A stretch of 64,000 bases of DNA from SHZL01 sp963708905 (GCA_963708905.1 CAVPUV010000052.1:124001-188000); one strand, 5' to 3'. Shown: positions 17,121-27,700, counted from the stretch's first letter. The notes: a model not told the origin generated them from the sequence alone. Numbers and translations: made by a program.

Positions 17121-18139
17121 ACGGCAACACCGAACAGCAGTCCGCCACAGCCAGGACCCGGGTCTTTGTTGCCGGTCATCGCGGCATGGTTGGTTCGGCC
17201 CTGGTGCGCCAGTTGTCAGCCGATGACAGCGTTGATCTGCTGACGCGTGAGCGTCGCGAGCTCGATCTGACCAGGCAGTCCGAGGTAGAACAGTTTTTCG
17301 CCGACCAGGCGATCGATCACGTTTTCCTGGCGGCGGCAAAGGTGGGCGGCATACTCGCCAACAATGACTATCCAGCCGACTTTATCCGTGAGAATCTGCA
17401 GATCCAGACCCATGTAATCCATGCGGCCCACCTGGCCGGCGTAAAACGACTGCTGTTTCTCGGTAGTTCCTGTATCTATCCCCGGCTTGCCGCGCAGCCC
17501 ATGGGCGAAGATGCCTTGCTCACCGGGCCTCTGGAACCGACCAATGAGCCTTATGCCATTGCGAAAATAGCGGGCATTCGCATGTGTGAGTCCTATCATC
17601 GTCAGTACGGCAGTGATTTTCGCAGCGTCATGCCGACCAATCTCTATGGGCCCAACGACAATTTTGACGCGCAATCCAGTCACGTGCTGCCGGCTTTGCT
17701 GTGGAAGTTTCACACTGCCGTGCAGCGTGGAGATGATCAAGTCGTCGTCTGGGGCAGCGGGTCCCCGCGACGTGAATTTCTGCATGTGGACGATATGGCG
17801 ATGGCTTGTGGTGTCATCATGCGCATGCACACAGCCGAGTTCTGGGCAGCCGTTCCCGCGCGGAATTCACAGGTCAATATCGGCTGCGGCCAGGACATAT
17901 CGATTGCCGACCTGGCCAGCATGGTAGCGGAAGTGAGCGGATTTACCGGTGAAATCGTGTTTGATACCTCCAAACCGGATGGCACGCCGCGAAAACTACT
18001 CGATGTCAGCCGCATCAAGGCCATGGGCTGGTCAGCAAGCATGTCGCTGCATGATGGTATTGCAAGCACCTATCAATGGATGCAGGAACACCTGGCCACG
18101 GCCCGGCAGCAGGCGGAAACGGGGCCGGGTGCGCGATGA
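17117..18139 (+). CDS. fcl: GDP-L-fucose synthase
   Basis: 340-residue bifunctional epimerase/reductase. RVFVAGHRGMVGSALVRQL is the NADPH-binding motif, LGSSCIYPRLAAQPM and TNEPYAIAKIAGIRMCESY hold the catalytic Ser/Tyr/Lys, and MPTNLYGPNDNFD is a family signature. The start is GTG at 17117 overlapping the gmd stop (GTGA); the following DUF2058 gene overlaps its own stop by 4 bp. Product: GDP-L-fucose for exopolysaccharide or lipopolysaccharide. No glycosyltransferase or polymerase gene lies nearby. Confidence 0.95.
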   Translation: MNGNTEQQSATARTRVFVAGHRGMVGSALVRQLSADDSVDLLTRERRELDLTRQSEVEQFFADQAIDHVFLAAAKVGGILANNDYPADFIRENLQIQTHVIHAAHLAGVKRLLFLGSSCIYPRLAAQPMGEDALLTGPLEPTNEPYAIAKIAGIRMCESYHRQYGSDFRSVMPTNLYGPNDNFDAQSSHVLPALLWKFHTAVQRGDDQVVVWGSGSPRREFLHVDDMAMACGVIMRMHTAEFWAAVPARNSQVNIGCGQDISIADLASMVAEVSGFTGEIVFDTSKPDGTPRKLLDVSRIKAMGWSASMSLHDGIASTYQWMQEHLATARQQAETGPGAR

Positions 18140-18714
18140 GTAAATCCTTGCAGGAACAGTTACAGGCGCTGGGCCTGGCGAAAAAATCACCGGCCCGGAA
18201 GCCGCATGACCAGAGTCGCAATCCCGCATCAGGCATGAAGCAGAAATCGCGGCGAGAGGCAGGGAAGGAAATGACCCGGTCCGTTGCTGCCGAAAAACCG
18301 GGTTCCGGAGCTGAACTGTCGCTGGAACAGGCCTACCGCCTGCGGGAAAAGCAAACCAAGGAGCAGGCCGAGCAAGCCCGGGCACGCAAACGCCAGGAGG
18401 ACCTCCAACGGCGGCGGCTCAACGACGACATCCGCGCCATCCTCGTACCGCATCGGCTCAATGACCCGTCTGCCCAGCTGTCGCGAAACTTCATGTACAA
18501 GGGCCGCATCCGCAAGGTCAATGTGACGGCCGCGCAGCTCAAAGCCCTGAATGAGGGAACACTGGGCCTGGTTTACCTTGCCGGCGGCTATCACATTCTG
18601 GCGCCGGAGCACGTCGCCGAGGTGCGCTCTTTATCCGCGGAGCATGTCCCGGACCTTGCCGGCGGCGCGGAAGAAGACCCCCAATACCCGGTGCCGGACG
18701 ACCTGATCTGGTAA
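18136..18714 (+). CDS. DUF2058 (YaiL-like) protein
   Basis: 192 residues from ATG 18136, overlapping the fcl stop codon. The N-terminus SKSLQEQLQALGLAKK is the DUF2058 signature. A charged, probably coiled-coil region (about residues 60-100, LREKQTKEQAEQARARKRQE) follows, then a C-terminal beta-rich part (FMYKGRIRKVNVTAAQ, YLAGGYHILAPEHV). The family is described as nucleoprotein- or polynucleotide-associated, without a proven activity. Co-location with sugar-nucleotide genes is probably positional. It converges on metH with only 3 bp between stop codons. Confidence 0.85.
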   Translation: MSKSLQEQLQALGLAKKSPARKPHDQSRNPASGMKQKSRREAGKEMTRSVAAEKPGSGAELSLEQAYRLREKQTKEQAEQARARKRQEDLQRRRLNDDIRAILVPHRLNDPSAQLSRNFMYKGRIRKVNVTAAQLKALNEGTLGLVYLAGGYHILAPEHVAEVRSLSAEHVPDLAGGAEEDPQYPVPDDLIW

Positions 18715-18717
18715 ATC

Positions 18718-21700
18718 TCAGTCGTTAAAATTTGCCGGCAACAGTCGCTTCATGTCATCCAGCCTGCACGCTTTTCGCTGCGCATAATCTTCCATCTGAT
18801 CCCGCAGTACCGGGCCAACGACAAAATACCTGGCAGCGGGGTGAGCAAAGTAGTAACCGCTGACACTGGCTGCCGGCAGCATGGCATAGCCGCCGGTCAG
18901 CGAGATCCCCGCCCCGGCGGTGGCGTCCAGCAGACGGAAGATTTTTTCTTTTTCACTGTGGTCGGGACATGCCGGGTAGCCCGGCGCCGGGCGTATCCCC
19001 TGGTAGCTTTCATCGATCAGGGCTGCATGGTCCAGGGCTTCGTCAGCGGCGTAGCCCCAGAATTCCTTGCGCACCCGCAAGTGCATGTGCTCTGCCATGG
19101 CTTCCGCCAGACGATCGGCCAGGGCTTTGAGCAGAATGGCGCTGTAGTCATCGTTGGCTGCTTCGAACTTTTGTATTTGCGTTTCGATACCCAGACCTGC
19201 GGTGACGGCAAACAGACCGATGTGATCGCACAGGCCGGCTGCACGGGGTGCGATGTAGTCGGCCAGACAGACCTGCGGCTGGCCTTGGGCTTTGGCTTTT
19301 TGCTGGCGCAGGAACAGCAGACGTTCCCGCACTTCAGATTGCGCATCATCGGAAAAAATCAGCACGTCATCGCCTTCTGCAGCCGCGGGGAAAAGACCAA
19401 TCACCGCTGCGGCCTGCACCCAACGTTCGCTGATCATTTGTTGCAGCATCACCTGTGCGTCGTGATACAGGCCGGTGGCAACTTCGCCGACTACCGCGTC
19501 TTCGAGGATGGCCGGAAATCGGCCAGCGAGTTCCCAGGTCTGAAAAAACGGCGTCCAGTCGATGGTTTCCACCAGGTCCGCCAGCGGGTAATCCTTGAAC
19601 ACGTGAATGCCGGGCTTCCGCGGAGCAGGAGGAACTCCTTTGGACCAGTCTATGGCCAGCCGATTGCCGCGGGCGACAGCCAGCGCGACGGGCGGTTCCC
19701 TGCGGCTGCCTTGTTCCCGCCGGTCTCTCAGGCGCTGGTAATCGGCTGCGGTTTTTTCCTGTAGCTGCTTGCGGCCTTCCGGGTTCAACAGTTGCCTGAC
19801 AACGCCTACGGCGCGTGAGGCGTCCTTGACCCAGAACACGCCCTGGTCATATTCCGGTTCAATGCGCAAGGCGGTGTGAATCGGGGAAGTGGTTGCGCCG
19901 CCGATGAGCAAGGGCAGCTTGAAAGCCTGTTGCCGCATTTCCGCCGCGACCAGACGCATTTCCTCCAGCGACGGCGTGATCAGGCCGGACAGGCCAATGA
20001 TATCCGCGCCTTCACGCAGCGCGGCTTCAAGTATGGTTTCACCTGGCACCATGACACCCAGGTCGGTCACGCGAAAATTATTGCAGCGCAGAACCACGGC
20101 GACGATGCTCTTGCCAATATCATGCACATCGCCTTTGACCGTCGCCAATATGACGTGTCCCTGGCTGGACGCTTCTTCACCGCCGGCGCGTTTTTCTTCT
20201 TCGATATGCGGGATCAGAACGGCAACAGCCTGCTTCATGACGCGGGCACTCTTTACTACCTGGGGGAGAAACATCTTGCCTGAACCAAACAGGTCACCAA
20301 CCACGTTCATTCCGTCCATCAGCGCACCCTCGATGACATCCAGGGCCCGCACCGACTGTTGCCGTGCTTCTTCAGTGTCTTGTTCGATATACGTGGTAAT
20401 GCCTTTTACCAGTGCATGGACCAGCCGGTCATGCACCGAAGTTTCGCGCCATTCTTCGCCGGCGGTCTCCCGGTTGCCATCGCCGCGGAACCTTTGCGCA
20501 ATTTCCAGCAGGCGCTCGGTGGCATCGTCGCGTTGGTTGAGAACCACGTCCTCGACTGCGGCGCGCAGCTCCGGATCAATTTCATCGTAAACTTCGAGCT
20601 GGCCTGCGTTGACGATGCCCATGTCCATGCCGGCTTGAATGGCATGGTAAAGGAACACCGAGTGAATGGCTTCGCGCACGCGGTCCTGACCGCGAAAGGA
20701 GAACGAAACATTGCTCACACCACCGGAGATCAACGCCCCGGGGCAGGCTTTTTTGATTCTCCGTGTTGCCTCGATGTAGTCCACAGCATAACTGGCATGC
20801 TGCTCAATACCCGTTGCCACCGCGAAGATATTGGGATCGAAAATGATGTCCTGCGGTGGAAAACCGACAGTCCCGGTGAGGATTTTCCAGGCACGCTCAC
20901 ATACAGAGACCCGAAGTTCCAGGGTATCCGCCTGGCCGCGTTCGTCAAACGCCATGACGATAACCGCGGCACCATAGCGCAGCACCATTCTGGCCTGCCG
21001 GATAAACGATTCTTCGCCTTCCTTCAGACTGATCGAATTGACGATGCCTTTGCCCTGCAGGCACTTGAGGCCCGCTTCCAGCACATCCCAGCGTGAAGAG
21101 TCGATCATGACCGGCACGCGGGCGATATCCGGTTCCGAGGCGATGTGGTTGAGAAAACGTGTCATGGCCTGGGGGCCATCGAGCAAACCTTCGTCCATGT
21201 TTACATCGATGATCTGCGCACCGTTTTCAACCTGCTGACGGGCGATCTCCACTGCTGCAGCGTAATTGTCTTCCTCTATCAGCCGGCGAAAATGGGCTGA
21301 GCCGGTCACATTGGTGCGTTCGCCCACGTTGACGAAGTTCAGCTCCGGCGAGAGCACCAGGGGCTCCAGCCCGGCCAGCCGGCAGAAAGCCGCTGGTTCG
21401 GGTTGCTTCCTCGGCGTCGCAGCCGCGACGGCGGCGGCAATAGCGGCGATATGAGCCGGTGTGGTGCCACAGCAGCCGCCGACGATATTCAACAGTCCTT
21501 CAGCAGCGAAGGTTTTAATGACGCCGGACATGTGTTGCGGGGTATCCTCGTACTCGCCCAGTTCGTTGGGCAGGCCGGCATTGGGATAAAGGATGATCGG
21601 GCAGTCCGCGACCCGCGCCAGGGCCCGGATCCACGGCCGGATTTCCGTGGCCCCCAGCGCACAGTTCAGGCCTACCGCGAAAGGCCGGGCGTGACGGATC

Positions 21701-22422
21701 GAATACCAGAACGCCTCCACCGTTTGCCCGGACAGAGTTCTGCCGCTGGCATCGATAATGGTGCCGGAAACCATAATGGGTAAACGGTATGCGAGTTGCT
21801 CAAAAGCATCTCCTATGCCAAATAATGCGGCTTTGCAATTGAGCGTATCGAACACGGTTTCCACGATGAGCACATCGCAACCGCCTTCTGCCAGACCCAG
21901 CGCCGCTTCGGCATATGCCTGACGCATCTGATCGAAACTGGTGTTGCGGTATTCGGGGCGGTTTACATCCGGCGACAGTGAAGCCGTGCGGTTGGTTGGG
22001 CCCATTGCACCCATCACGAATCGAGGGCGTTTTGGATCCGCCGCAGCGGCTTGTGCTGCTGCAGTTACCGCCAACACGGCGCTGGCGCGATTGAGTTCCC
22101 TGACCAGATGCGCGGTGCCGTAGTCCGCCTGCGAAATGCTGGTCGCATTGAAGGTATTGGTCTCGATCAGGTCGGCGCCGGCGTCGAGGAAGGCGCGGTG
22201 AATATCGCCAATCAGCTCAGGCCGGCTCAGGCTGAGCAAATCGTTATTGCCTTTCACGGGTGAGGGATGTGAGGCAAAGCGCTGACCGCGATACTGCTGT
22301 TCATTGAGCCGGTACGCCTGGATCATGGTTCCCATGGCGCCGTCTGTGACCAGTATCCTTTGTTGCATCAGGGCCTGCAGCTGTGCGACCCGGGATGGAT
22401 TTCTATAAGGCAGCTGGTCCAC
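18718..22422 (-). CDS. metH: Cobalamin-dependent methionine synthase
   Basis: 1234 residues with all four modules: homocysteine-binding barrel (residues 1 to about 330, zinc cysteines in VGLNCALG and IVGGCCGTTPAHI), methyltetrahydrofolate/pterin barrel (from about 355, NVGERTNVTGSAHFRRL), cobalamin cap and Rossmann domain with VKGDVHDIGKSIV (the DxHxxG cobalt-ligand histidine), and the C-terminal reactivation domain binding SAM (GIRPAPGYPACPDHSEK). It remethylates homocysteine. The start is GTG at 22422, only 3 bp after the stop of the ArsR-methyltransferase regulator, so the two are co-transcribed and probably translationally coupled. Confidence 0.98.
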   Translation of the reverse strand: MDQLPYRNPSRVAQLQALMQQRILVTDGAMGTMIQAYRLNEQQYRGQRFASHPSPVKGNNDLLSLSRPELIGDIHRAFLDAGADLIETNTFNATSISQADYGTAHLVRELNRASAVLAVTAAAQAAAADPKRPRFVMGAMGPTNRTASLSPDVNRPEYRNTSFDQMRQAYAEAALGLAEGGCDVLIVETVFDTLNCKAALFGIGDAFEQLAYRLPIMVSGTIIDASGRTLSGQTVEAFWYSIRHARPFAVGLNCALGATEIRPWIRALARVADCPIILYPNAGLPNELGEYEDTPQHMSGVIKTFAAEGLLNIVGGCCGTTPAHIAAIAAAVAAATPRKQPEPAAFCRLAGLEPLVLSPELNFVNVGERTNVTGSAHFRRLIEEDNYAAAVEIARQQVENGAQIIDVNMDEGLLDGPQAMTRFLNHIASEPDIARVPVMIDSSRWDVLEAGLKCLQGKGIVNSISLKEGEESFIRQARMVLRYGAAVIVMAFDERGQADTLELRVSVCERAWKILTGTVGFPPQDIIFDPNIFAVATGIEQHASYAVDYIEATRRIKKACPGALISGGVSNVSFSFRGQDRVREAIHSVFLYHAIQAGMDMGIVNAGQLEVYDEIDPELRAAVEDVVLNQRDDATERLLEIAQRFRGDGNRETAGEEWRETSVHDRLVHALVKGITTYIEQDTEEARQQSVRALDVIEGALMDGMNVVGDLFGSGKMFLPQVVKSARVMKQAVAVLIPHIEEEKRAGGEEASSQGHVILATVKGDVHDIGKSIVAVVLRCNNFRVTDLGVMVPGETILEAALREGADIIGLSGLITPSLEEMRLVAAEMRQQAFKLPLLIGGATTSPIHTALRIEPEYDQGVFWVKDASRAVGVVRQLLNPEGRKQLQEKTAADYQRLRDRREQGSRREPPVALAVARGNRLAIDWSKGVPPAPRKPGIHVFKDYPLADLVETIDWTPFFQTWELAGRFPAILEDAVVGEVATGLYHDAQVMLQQMISERWVQAAAVIGLFPAAAEGDDVLIFSDDAQSEVRERLLFLRQQKAKAQGQPQVCLADYIAPRAAGLCDHIGLFAVTAGLGIETQIQKFEAANDDYSAILLKALADRLAEAMAEHMHLRVRKEFWGYAADEALDHAALIDESYQGIRPAPGYPACPDHSEKEKIFRLLDATAGAGISLTGGYAMLPAASVSGYYFAHPAARYFVVGPVLRDQMEDYAQRKACRLDDMKRLLPANFND

Positions 22423-22425
22423 GAT

Positions 22426-23376
22426 TCACGCCTTGGTCGCGGATAAAGTCAGGATGCCGAAATTGGGCGTGCGTTTTTCGATGGTGGCGACGGTACAGGA
22501 TTGCACTTTCAGTCCGGCTTTGCGCGCCAGCTTTTCCAGCTGACCTGTGGTAAAGCCGAGGTTGGCATGGTTATAGGGCTCTACCGCCTTCTCGTGCTGA
22601 TGTTGCGCCAGTGTCACCGCCAAAAAATTGCCGGCCGGCCGCAGCACGCGGCTCGCTTCCTGCAGGACCAGTTGTGGCTGGCGTGTGTAGGTGAGGGCAT
22701 GCATCAACAACACCGTGTCGTAGGACTGGTCCGGCGCAGGTATGGCATGCATATCGCCCAATTCAAAGCGGACATTGGCACAAGACTGCAGGCGCTTTCT
22801 GCCGGCATCCACGACCTTTGCGCTGATGTCCAGACAGGTGAAGTGCCTGGCGCGTGGCGCCAACAGTTGCGCCAGGACACCGTCTCCGGAAGCGATGTCG
22901 AGCACGTCGCCCAGTTCGATGAGTAACACCAGACCGTATGCCATTGCCTCCCAGGTGCGCCCAGGCGAGTAGTGACGTTCCATATCACCCGCCACGCTGT
23001 CCGCCCAGGTGTCGCCGTGGCGCTTGCTGAGAACTTGCGGGATTCGAGCCAGATCCTGCTGCACCAGAGGGTCCGAGCCACAGTCACGCAGTACCTTCCA
23101 CAGCGTCCGCAGAACGGGATCATGGAAGCTGGCAGCCATGCGGTAATAGACGTAAACCCCTTCCCGGCGATCAGCCACCAGACCGGCTTCCTTGAGCTTG
23201 GACAGGTGGGTTGAGACCCTGGGCTGCGCCAGTTGGGTGATTGACGAAAGCTCCGCCACGCTGAGTTCCTCGCGTTCCAGCAGGAGCAGTAATCGCAAGC
23301 GTGTAGAATCGGCGAGCAAGCGGCAATGATGCGAAGCCAATTCCAGATCCAATGGGGCCGGGTTCTTGTCGGACAT
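22426..23376 (-). CDS. ArsR-family regulator fused to a SAM-dependent methyltransferase domain
   Basis: 316 residues. Residues 10-90 are an ArsR winged helix (LLADSTRLRLLLLLEREELS, then ELSSITQLAQPRVSTHLSK and the wing VADRREGVYVYYRM). From about 140 a class I methyltransferase fold follows (DVLDIASGDGVLAQLLAPRA as motif I, then FELGDMHAIP and VLLMHALTYTRQP). No metal-binding cysteine pair is seen in the HTH part. Position directly before metH suggests a regulator of the methionine/SAM cycle sensing SAM or S-adenosylhomocysteine, like SahR-type proteins; that role is inferred. Nested inverted repeats lie at its start codon. Confidence 0.88.
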   Translation of the reverse strand: MSDKNPAPLDLELASHHCRLLADSTRLRLLLLLEREELSVAELSSITQLAQPRVSTHLSKLKEAGLVADRREGVYVYYRMAASFHDPVLRTLWKVLRDCGSDPLVQQDLARIPQVLSKRHGDTWADSVAGDMERHYSPGRTWEAMAYGLVLLIELGDVLDIASGDGVLAQLLAPRARHFTCLDISAKVVDAGRKRLQSCANVRFELGDMHAIPAPDQSYDTVLLMHALTYTRQPQLVLQEASRVLRPAGNFLAVTLAQHQHEKAVEPYNHANLGFTTGQLEKLARKAGLKVQSCTVATIEKRTPNFGILTLSATKA

Positions 23377-23406
23377 ATATCTCTGTATCTTGATCTAAAG
23401 ATATAT
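23375..23406 (-). promoter_or_regulatory. Nested inverted repeats at the start of the ArsR-MTase/metH operon (candidate operator)
   Basis: Outer arms ATATATCT (23375-23382) and AGATATAT (23399-23406) are perfect inverted repeats 16 bp apart. Inside them TATCTT (23386-23391) and AAGATA (23398-23403) form a second perfect pair 6 bp apart. The block abuts the ATG of the regulator and is much more AT-rich than its surroundings. ArsR proteins bind such AT-rich dyads, so autoregulation of the operon is the likely role. No convincing -35/-10 pair was found around it. Confidence 0.55.
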
Positions 23407-23531
23407 AAGCCTATCCACTAGCGGCGGACAGGTCAATAGAAGTTCCTCACAAGTGTGGTCAATACCCTTCTGCAGACCTAGAGAGTTTATAATTACTGGC
23501 CTTGATCGATGATTCCACGCGAGTGAAGCGG

Positions 23532-24695
23532 ATGCAATTCCAACTGACCGACGAACAACTGATGATCCAGGCCGCGGCGCACGATTTTGCCCAGCAGAAG
23601 ATCGTGCCCATAGCCGCTCACTATGATGCCAGCGGCAAATTCCCGGTGGAAACCATACGCCAGATGGGTGAATTGGGCTTGATGGGCATCGAAGTACCCA
23701 CCGAGTATGGCGGTGCCGGCCTGGATGCGATCGGCTATGTGCTTGCACTGATGGAAATCAGCGCCGCGGATGCCGCACACGGGACCATCATGTCGGTCAA
23801 CAACTCACTGTACGCCCACGGCATACTGAAAAATGGCACCGAGGAACAAAAGCACCGCTTCGTCACACCCGTTGCAACAGGCAAGGCGGTCGGTGCCTAT
23901 GCCCTGACCGAGCCGCAATCAGGTTCTGATGCCGTCAACATGCGGGTGCGCGCGGAATGCTCGCCGGATGGCAGTCACTACCTCATTAATGGAAAAAAAT
24001 CCTGGATTACCTCCGGACCGGTGGCGGATTTTATGGTCCTGTTCGCCGTCACGGACCCGCAACAAGGCTCACGGGGAATTTCGGCTTTTCTGATCGATAC
24101 TGCCGAGCCAGGGTTTAGACGGGGAAAAGTTGAACCCAAGCTCGGCATCAGGGCCTCGGCCACCTGTGAGATCGAGTTCGAGAACTACCGCTGTCCGGCG
24201 CAGAATCTGTTGGGTGCGAAGGGACAGGGCTTCAAGGAAGCGATGGACGTATTGGACGCCGGCAGAGTCGGTATCGCGGCCCAGGCGGTGGGTATCGCCA
24301 GGGCGGCGTATGAGGCCAGCCTGGCTTATGCGCGCGAACGCAAGGCTTTTGGCCGGGAAATTGGCAGCTTCCAGCTGGTGCAGGCCAAAATCGCGGACAT
24401 GAAGTGCCGCCTCGATGCGGCTTACCTGCTGACACTGCGCGCAGCCTGGGCCAAACAGCAGGCCATCCAGTCGGGCGCCCGGTATTCGCTGGAAGCAAGC
24501 GTGGCCAAGTTATTCGCTTCGGAAACGGCCATGTGGGTCACCCACCAGGCCGTGCAGATCCACGGTGGTATGGGCTACAGCAAAGAGTTGCCGCTTGAGC
24601 GCTATTTCCGTGACGCCAAGATCACTGAAATTTACGAAGGTACCAGTGAAATTCAACGGCTGGTCATTGGCAGGCTGGAAACGGGCTTGCGTTGA
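23532..24695 (+). CDS. Acyl-CoA dehydrogenase
   Basis: 387 residues from ATG 23532 (MQFQLTDEQLMIQAAAHDF); upstream in-frame codons to 23502 do not match the family. Flavoprotein signatures are AYALTEPQSGSDAVNM and GGMGYSKELPLERYFRD, and the catalytic glutamate lies in YEGTSEIQR near the C-terminus, as in short/medium/branched-chain enzymes. It introduces the 2,3-double bond in acyl-CoA thioesters and passes electrons to ETF. A TATAAT at 23488-23493 could be the -10 of its promoter, without a good -35. The large glutamate dehydrogenase gene starts 6 bp after its stop. Substrate chain length cannot be read from the sequence. Confidence 0.92.
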   Translation: MQFQLTDEQLMIQAAAHDFAQQKIVPIAAHYDASGKFPVETIRQMGELGLMGIEVPTEYGGAGLDAIGYVLALMEISAADAAHGTIMSVNNSLYAHGILKNGTEEQKHRFVTPVATGKAVGAYALTEPQSGSDAVNMRVRAECSPDGSHYLINGKKSWITSGPVADFMVLFAVTDPQQGSRGISAFLIDTAEPGFRRGKVEPKLGIRASATCEIEFENYRCPAQNLLGAKGQGFKEAMDVLDAGRVGIAAQAVGIARAAYEASLAYARERKAFGREIGSFQLVQAKIADMKCRLDAAYLLTLRAAWAKQQAIQSGARYSLEASVAKLFASETAMWVTHQAVQIHGGMGYSKELPLERYFRDAKITEIYEGTSEIQRLVIGRLETGLR

Positions 24696-24701
24696 GACAT
24701 C

Positions 24702-27700
24702 ATGAACCTATCTACGGAATTGCAAAAACAGGAGTTTCTTGACCAGATAGGCCAGGCACTGGACGGCAAGTTGAGTGCGCGGCAGGCCGGGCTGGCGCGG
24801 GATTACCTGGCTTATTATTTCCGCCAGGTGCCGATGGAGGAGCTGACCCGGGACAACCCCGAGGTGCTGGCCAGAGTCATTGCCGATCAGTTGAAATTCC
24901 TCGGCCGCAGAGCCGCGGGTGAAACCCTGATCCGCGTATTCAATCCACTCAAGCGCAAACACGGTTGGGAAAGCGTTCATACCATCATCGAGATGGTGAA
25001 TGACGACAAGCCGTTCCTGGTGGACAGCGCTACCCTGGCTTTATCCGAGATGAACCTGGATGTTCACTTGATCATTCATCCGGTGATCCGCGTGCAGCGT
25101 GACAGGAATGGCCGTCTGCTGGCGATAACGGATAAGGAAGACAATAAATACACCGCGGAATCCGTGGTCCGGATCCAGATCAACCGGCAGACTCGCGCGG
25201 AGGTTCTGGCTGAAATAGAAAAGAGGCTATGCAAGGCCCTGACCGACGTGGATCGAGCTGTGGCGGACTGGAAAGCCATGTCCAGAGCGGTCACAGACAC
25301 CGCAGCCATCATGCCGTCCTGGGCGCCAACAGCGGACAGTGAGTTGCTGCGCGAATGCCAGGAATTCATGTCCTGGCTGGCCGAAGATCATTTTATTCTT
25401 CTGGGGGTGCGTGACTACGAAGTGGTCAAGGGCAGGAAAGGTTATAGCCTGCGCATCGTGCCCGGTTCCGGACTGGGAATACTGCGTGAGAATGACGCCA
25501 CTGTCTCCGAGCGACCTTTGACCAGTCATGCTGAAGAGGTGCGCCTGAGCAGCAAGGAAATACCCTTGATCATTACCAAGACCAATGCGCGCTCGACGGT
25601 TCATCGCGTGGGTTATCTTGATTATATCGGCGTGCTCAAATTCGATTCCCGCGGGCATACCATTGCCGAAAGAAGATTCCTGGGGCTGTTCACTTCCAGC
25701 GCTTATGCCCTCAGCGTCATGGACACGCCTTTGATTCGCGGCCGGGTGCGGCTGGTTCTGGAAAACTCGGGTCTGCGTCCGGGCAGCCATGCCTGGAAAA
25801 CGATGATGCACATTTTCCAGTCCCTGCCACGGGATGACCTGTTCCAGGCCAGTTCCACGGAATTGGCTGAGCTGGCGACAGGAGTGCTCAATTTGCAGGA
25901 ACGCCGGCGGGTGCGCCTGTTTATCCGCCGCGAGCGCTACGGCCGTTTTTACTCTTGCCTGGTGTACATTCCACGGGAACGTTTCAACACGGAGAACCGG
26001 GAAAAGATCCAGGCCATACTCAAGCGCGCGCTCAAGGGGCACAGACTGGACTATGTGGTGCATGTTGCCGAATCCATGTTGGCGCGCCTGCAGGTCATTA
26101 TCCGGCCCGGTCCCGGCAGCGAGATCCACCCGGATGTCGCTTTGCTGGAGCAGAAGATTGTGGACGCGGTACGCTCATGGACCGACGAGTTGTCTGCCAT
26201 CCTGGTGCAGAAACACGGCGAAGAAACCGGGCTCGCCCTGGCGGCCCGATACGGCACTGCCTTTCCGGAAGCCTATAAGGAAGATGTCACACCATGGGTT
26301 GCTGCCCTGGACGTCGACCACGTCATTGATGTCGATGCGGGGGCAGACCTGCGCATGAGTTTGTACCGGCCGCGTAAAGCACACGACGGCAGTATCCGCT
26401 TCAAGCTGTATCGCAAGCACCAGCCGATTCCGTTGTCCGATGTTTTGCCGATACTGGAAAATCTCGGACTGCGGATACTGAGTGAACGCCCCTACGAACT
26501 GCGGTTGCCGGACCATGAAGCATTGTGGATCCAGGATTTCGACATGACTGCGGCAGTGCTGGAGCGTGAACTGAACCTGGAGGCCATACGGGAGCTGTTT
26601 CAGACGGCTTTTGCGCAGACCTTGGACGGTCAGACGGAAAATGACGGCTTCAACCAGCTGGTCATCGCCTCGCAGATGCACTGGCGCCAGGTGGTCATCC
26701 TGCGCGCCTATTGCAAATATTTGCTGCAACTCGGCTCACCGTTCTCACAGCAATACATGGCGGAAACGTTGGCCAAGTTCCCGCTGATTTCCCGCTTGCT
26801 GCTGGAAATGTTTGAAGCGATGTTCGATCCGGAACGCGACGAAGAAAGCGAGTTTCGCCAGCAGCAGGGCGCCCGTCATCTGGCGCGCACTTTCGATGCG
26901 CTGCTCACCGAGGAATTCCGCAGTGATAGAGTGCTGAGCGAGTATATAGAGGATATGGTCCGCGCCAGAACAGCTGACCGCGAGCAGCAAACCCAATCCA
27001 CCAGGACCGCCTTTCAGCGGGCACTGAACCTGGTCTCCAATCTCGGTGAAGACCGCATTCTTTATGCATTCTACGATGCCATGCGGGCAACTCTGCGGAC
27101 CAATTTCTTTCGCCGCAATGCGCAAGGAGAGCTGAGCGAGTTTATCAGTTTCAAGATTGAATCCGCCAAGGTGGCGGATATGCCTTTACCGCGCCCGTAC
27201 CGCGAAATCTGGGTTTATTCACCACGCTTCGAAGGCATCCACCTGCGGGGTGGGAAAATTGCCCGGGGCGGCCTGCGCTGGTCAGACCGGCGCGAGGATT
27301 TTCGCACCGAAGTGCTCGGTCTGATGAAGGCGCAAAATGTCAAAAACACGATGATCGTTCCGGTGGGTGCGAAGGGCGGTTTTGTCGTCAAGAACCCGCC
27401 CCAGCAGGGAGGTCGCGAAGCATATCTGCAGGAAGGTATTAGCTGTTATTCTCAATTTATCAATGCGTTATTAGATATTACCGATAATTTAGATGTGAAC
27501 AGGACTGTGCATCCGGATGACGTGGTCCGGCGTGATGATGACGATACCTACCTGGTCGTGGCGGCGGACAAGGGCACGGCGACGTTTTCGGATATTGCCA
27601 ACCAGATTTCCCTGCAGCGTAAATTCTGGCTGGCCGATGCCTTTGCCTCCGGCGGCTCGGTTGGCTATGACCACAAACGCATGGGGATTACGGCCAAGGG

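Noticed and set aside
20359..21096. Long plus-strand frames (also 18841-19764) opposite metH
   Set aside because: metH is unambiguous over its full length; the opposite frames show no domain or ribosome-binding site.
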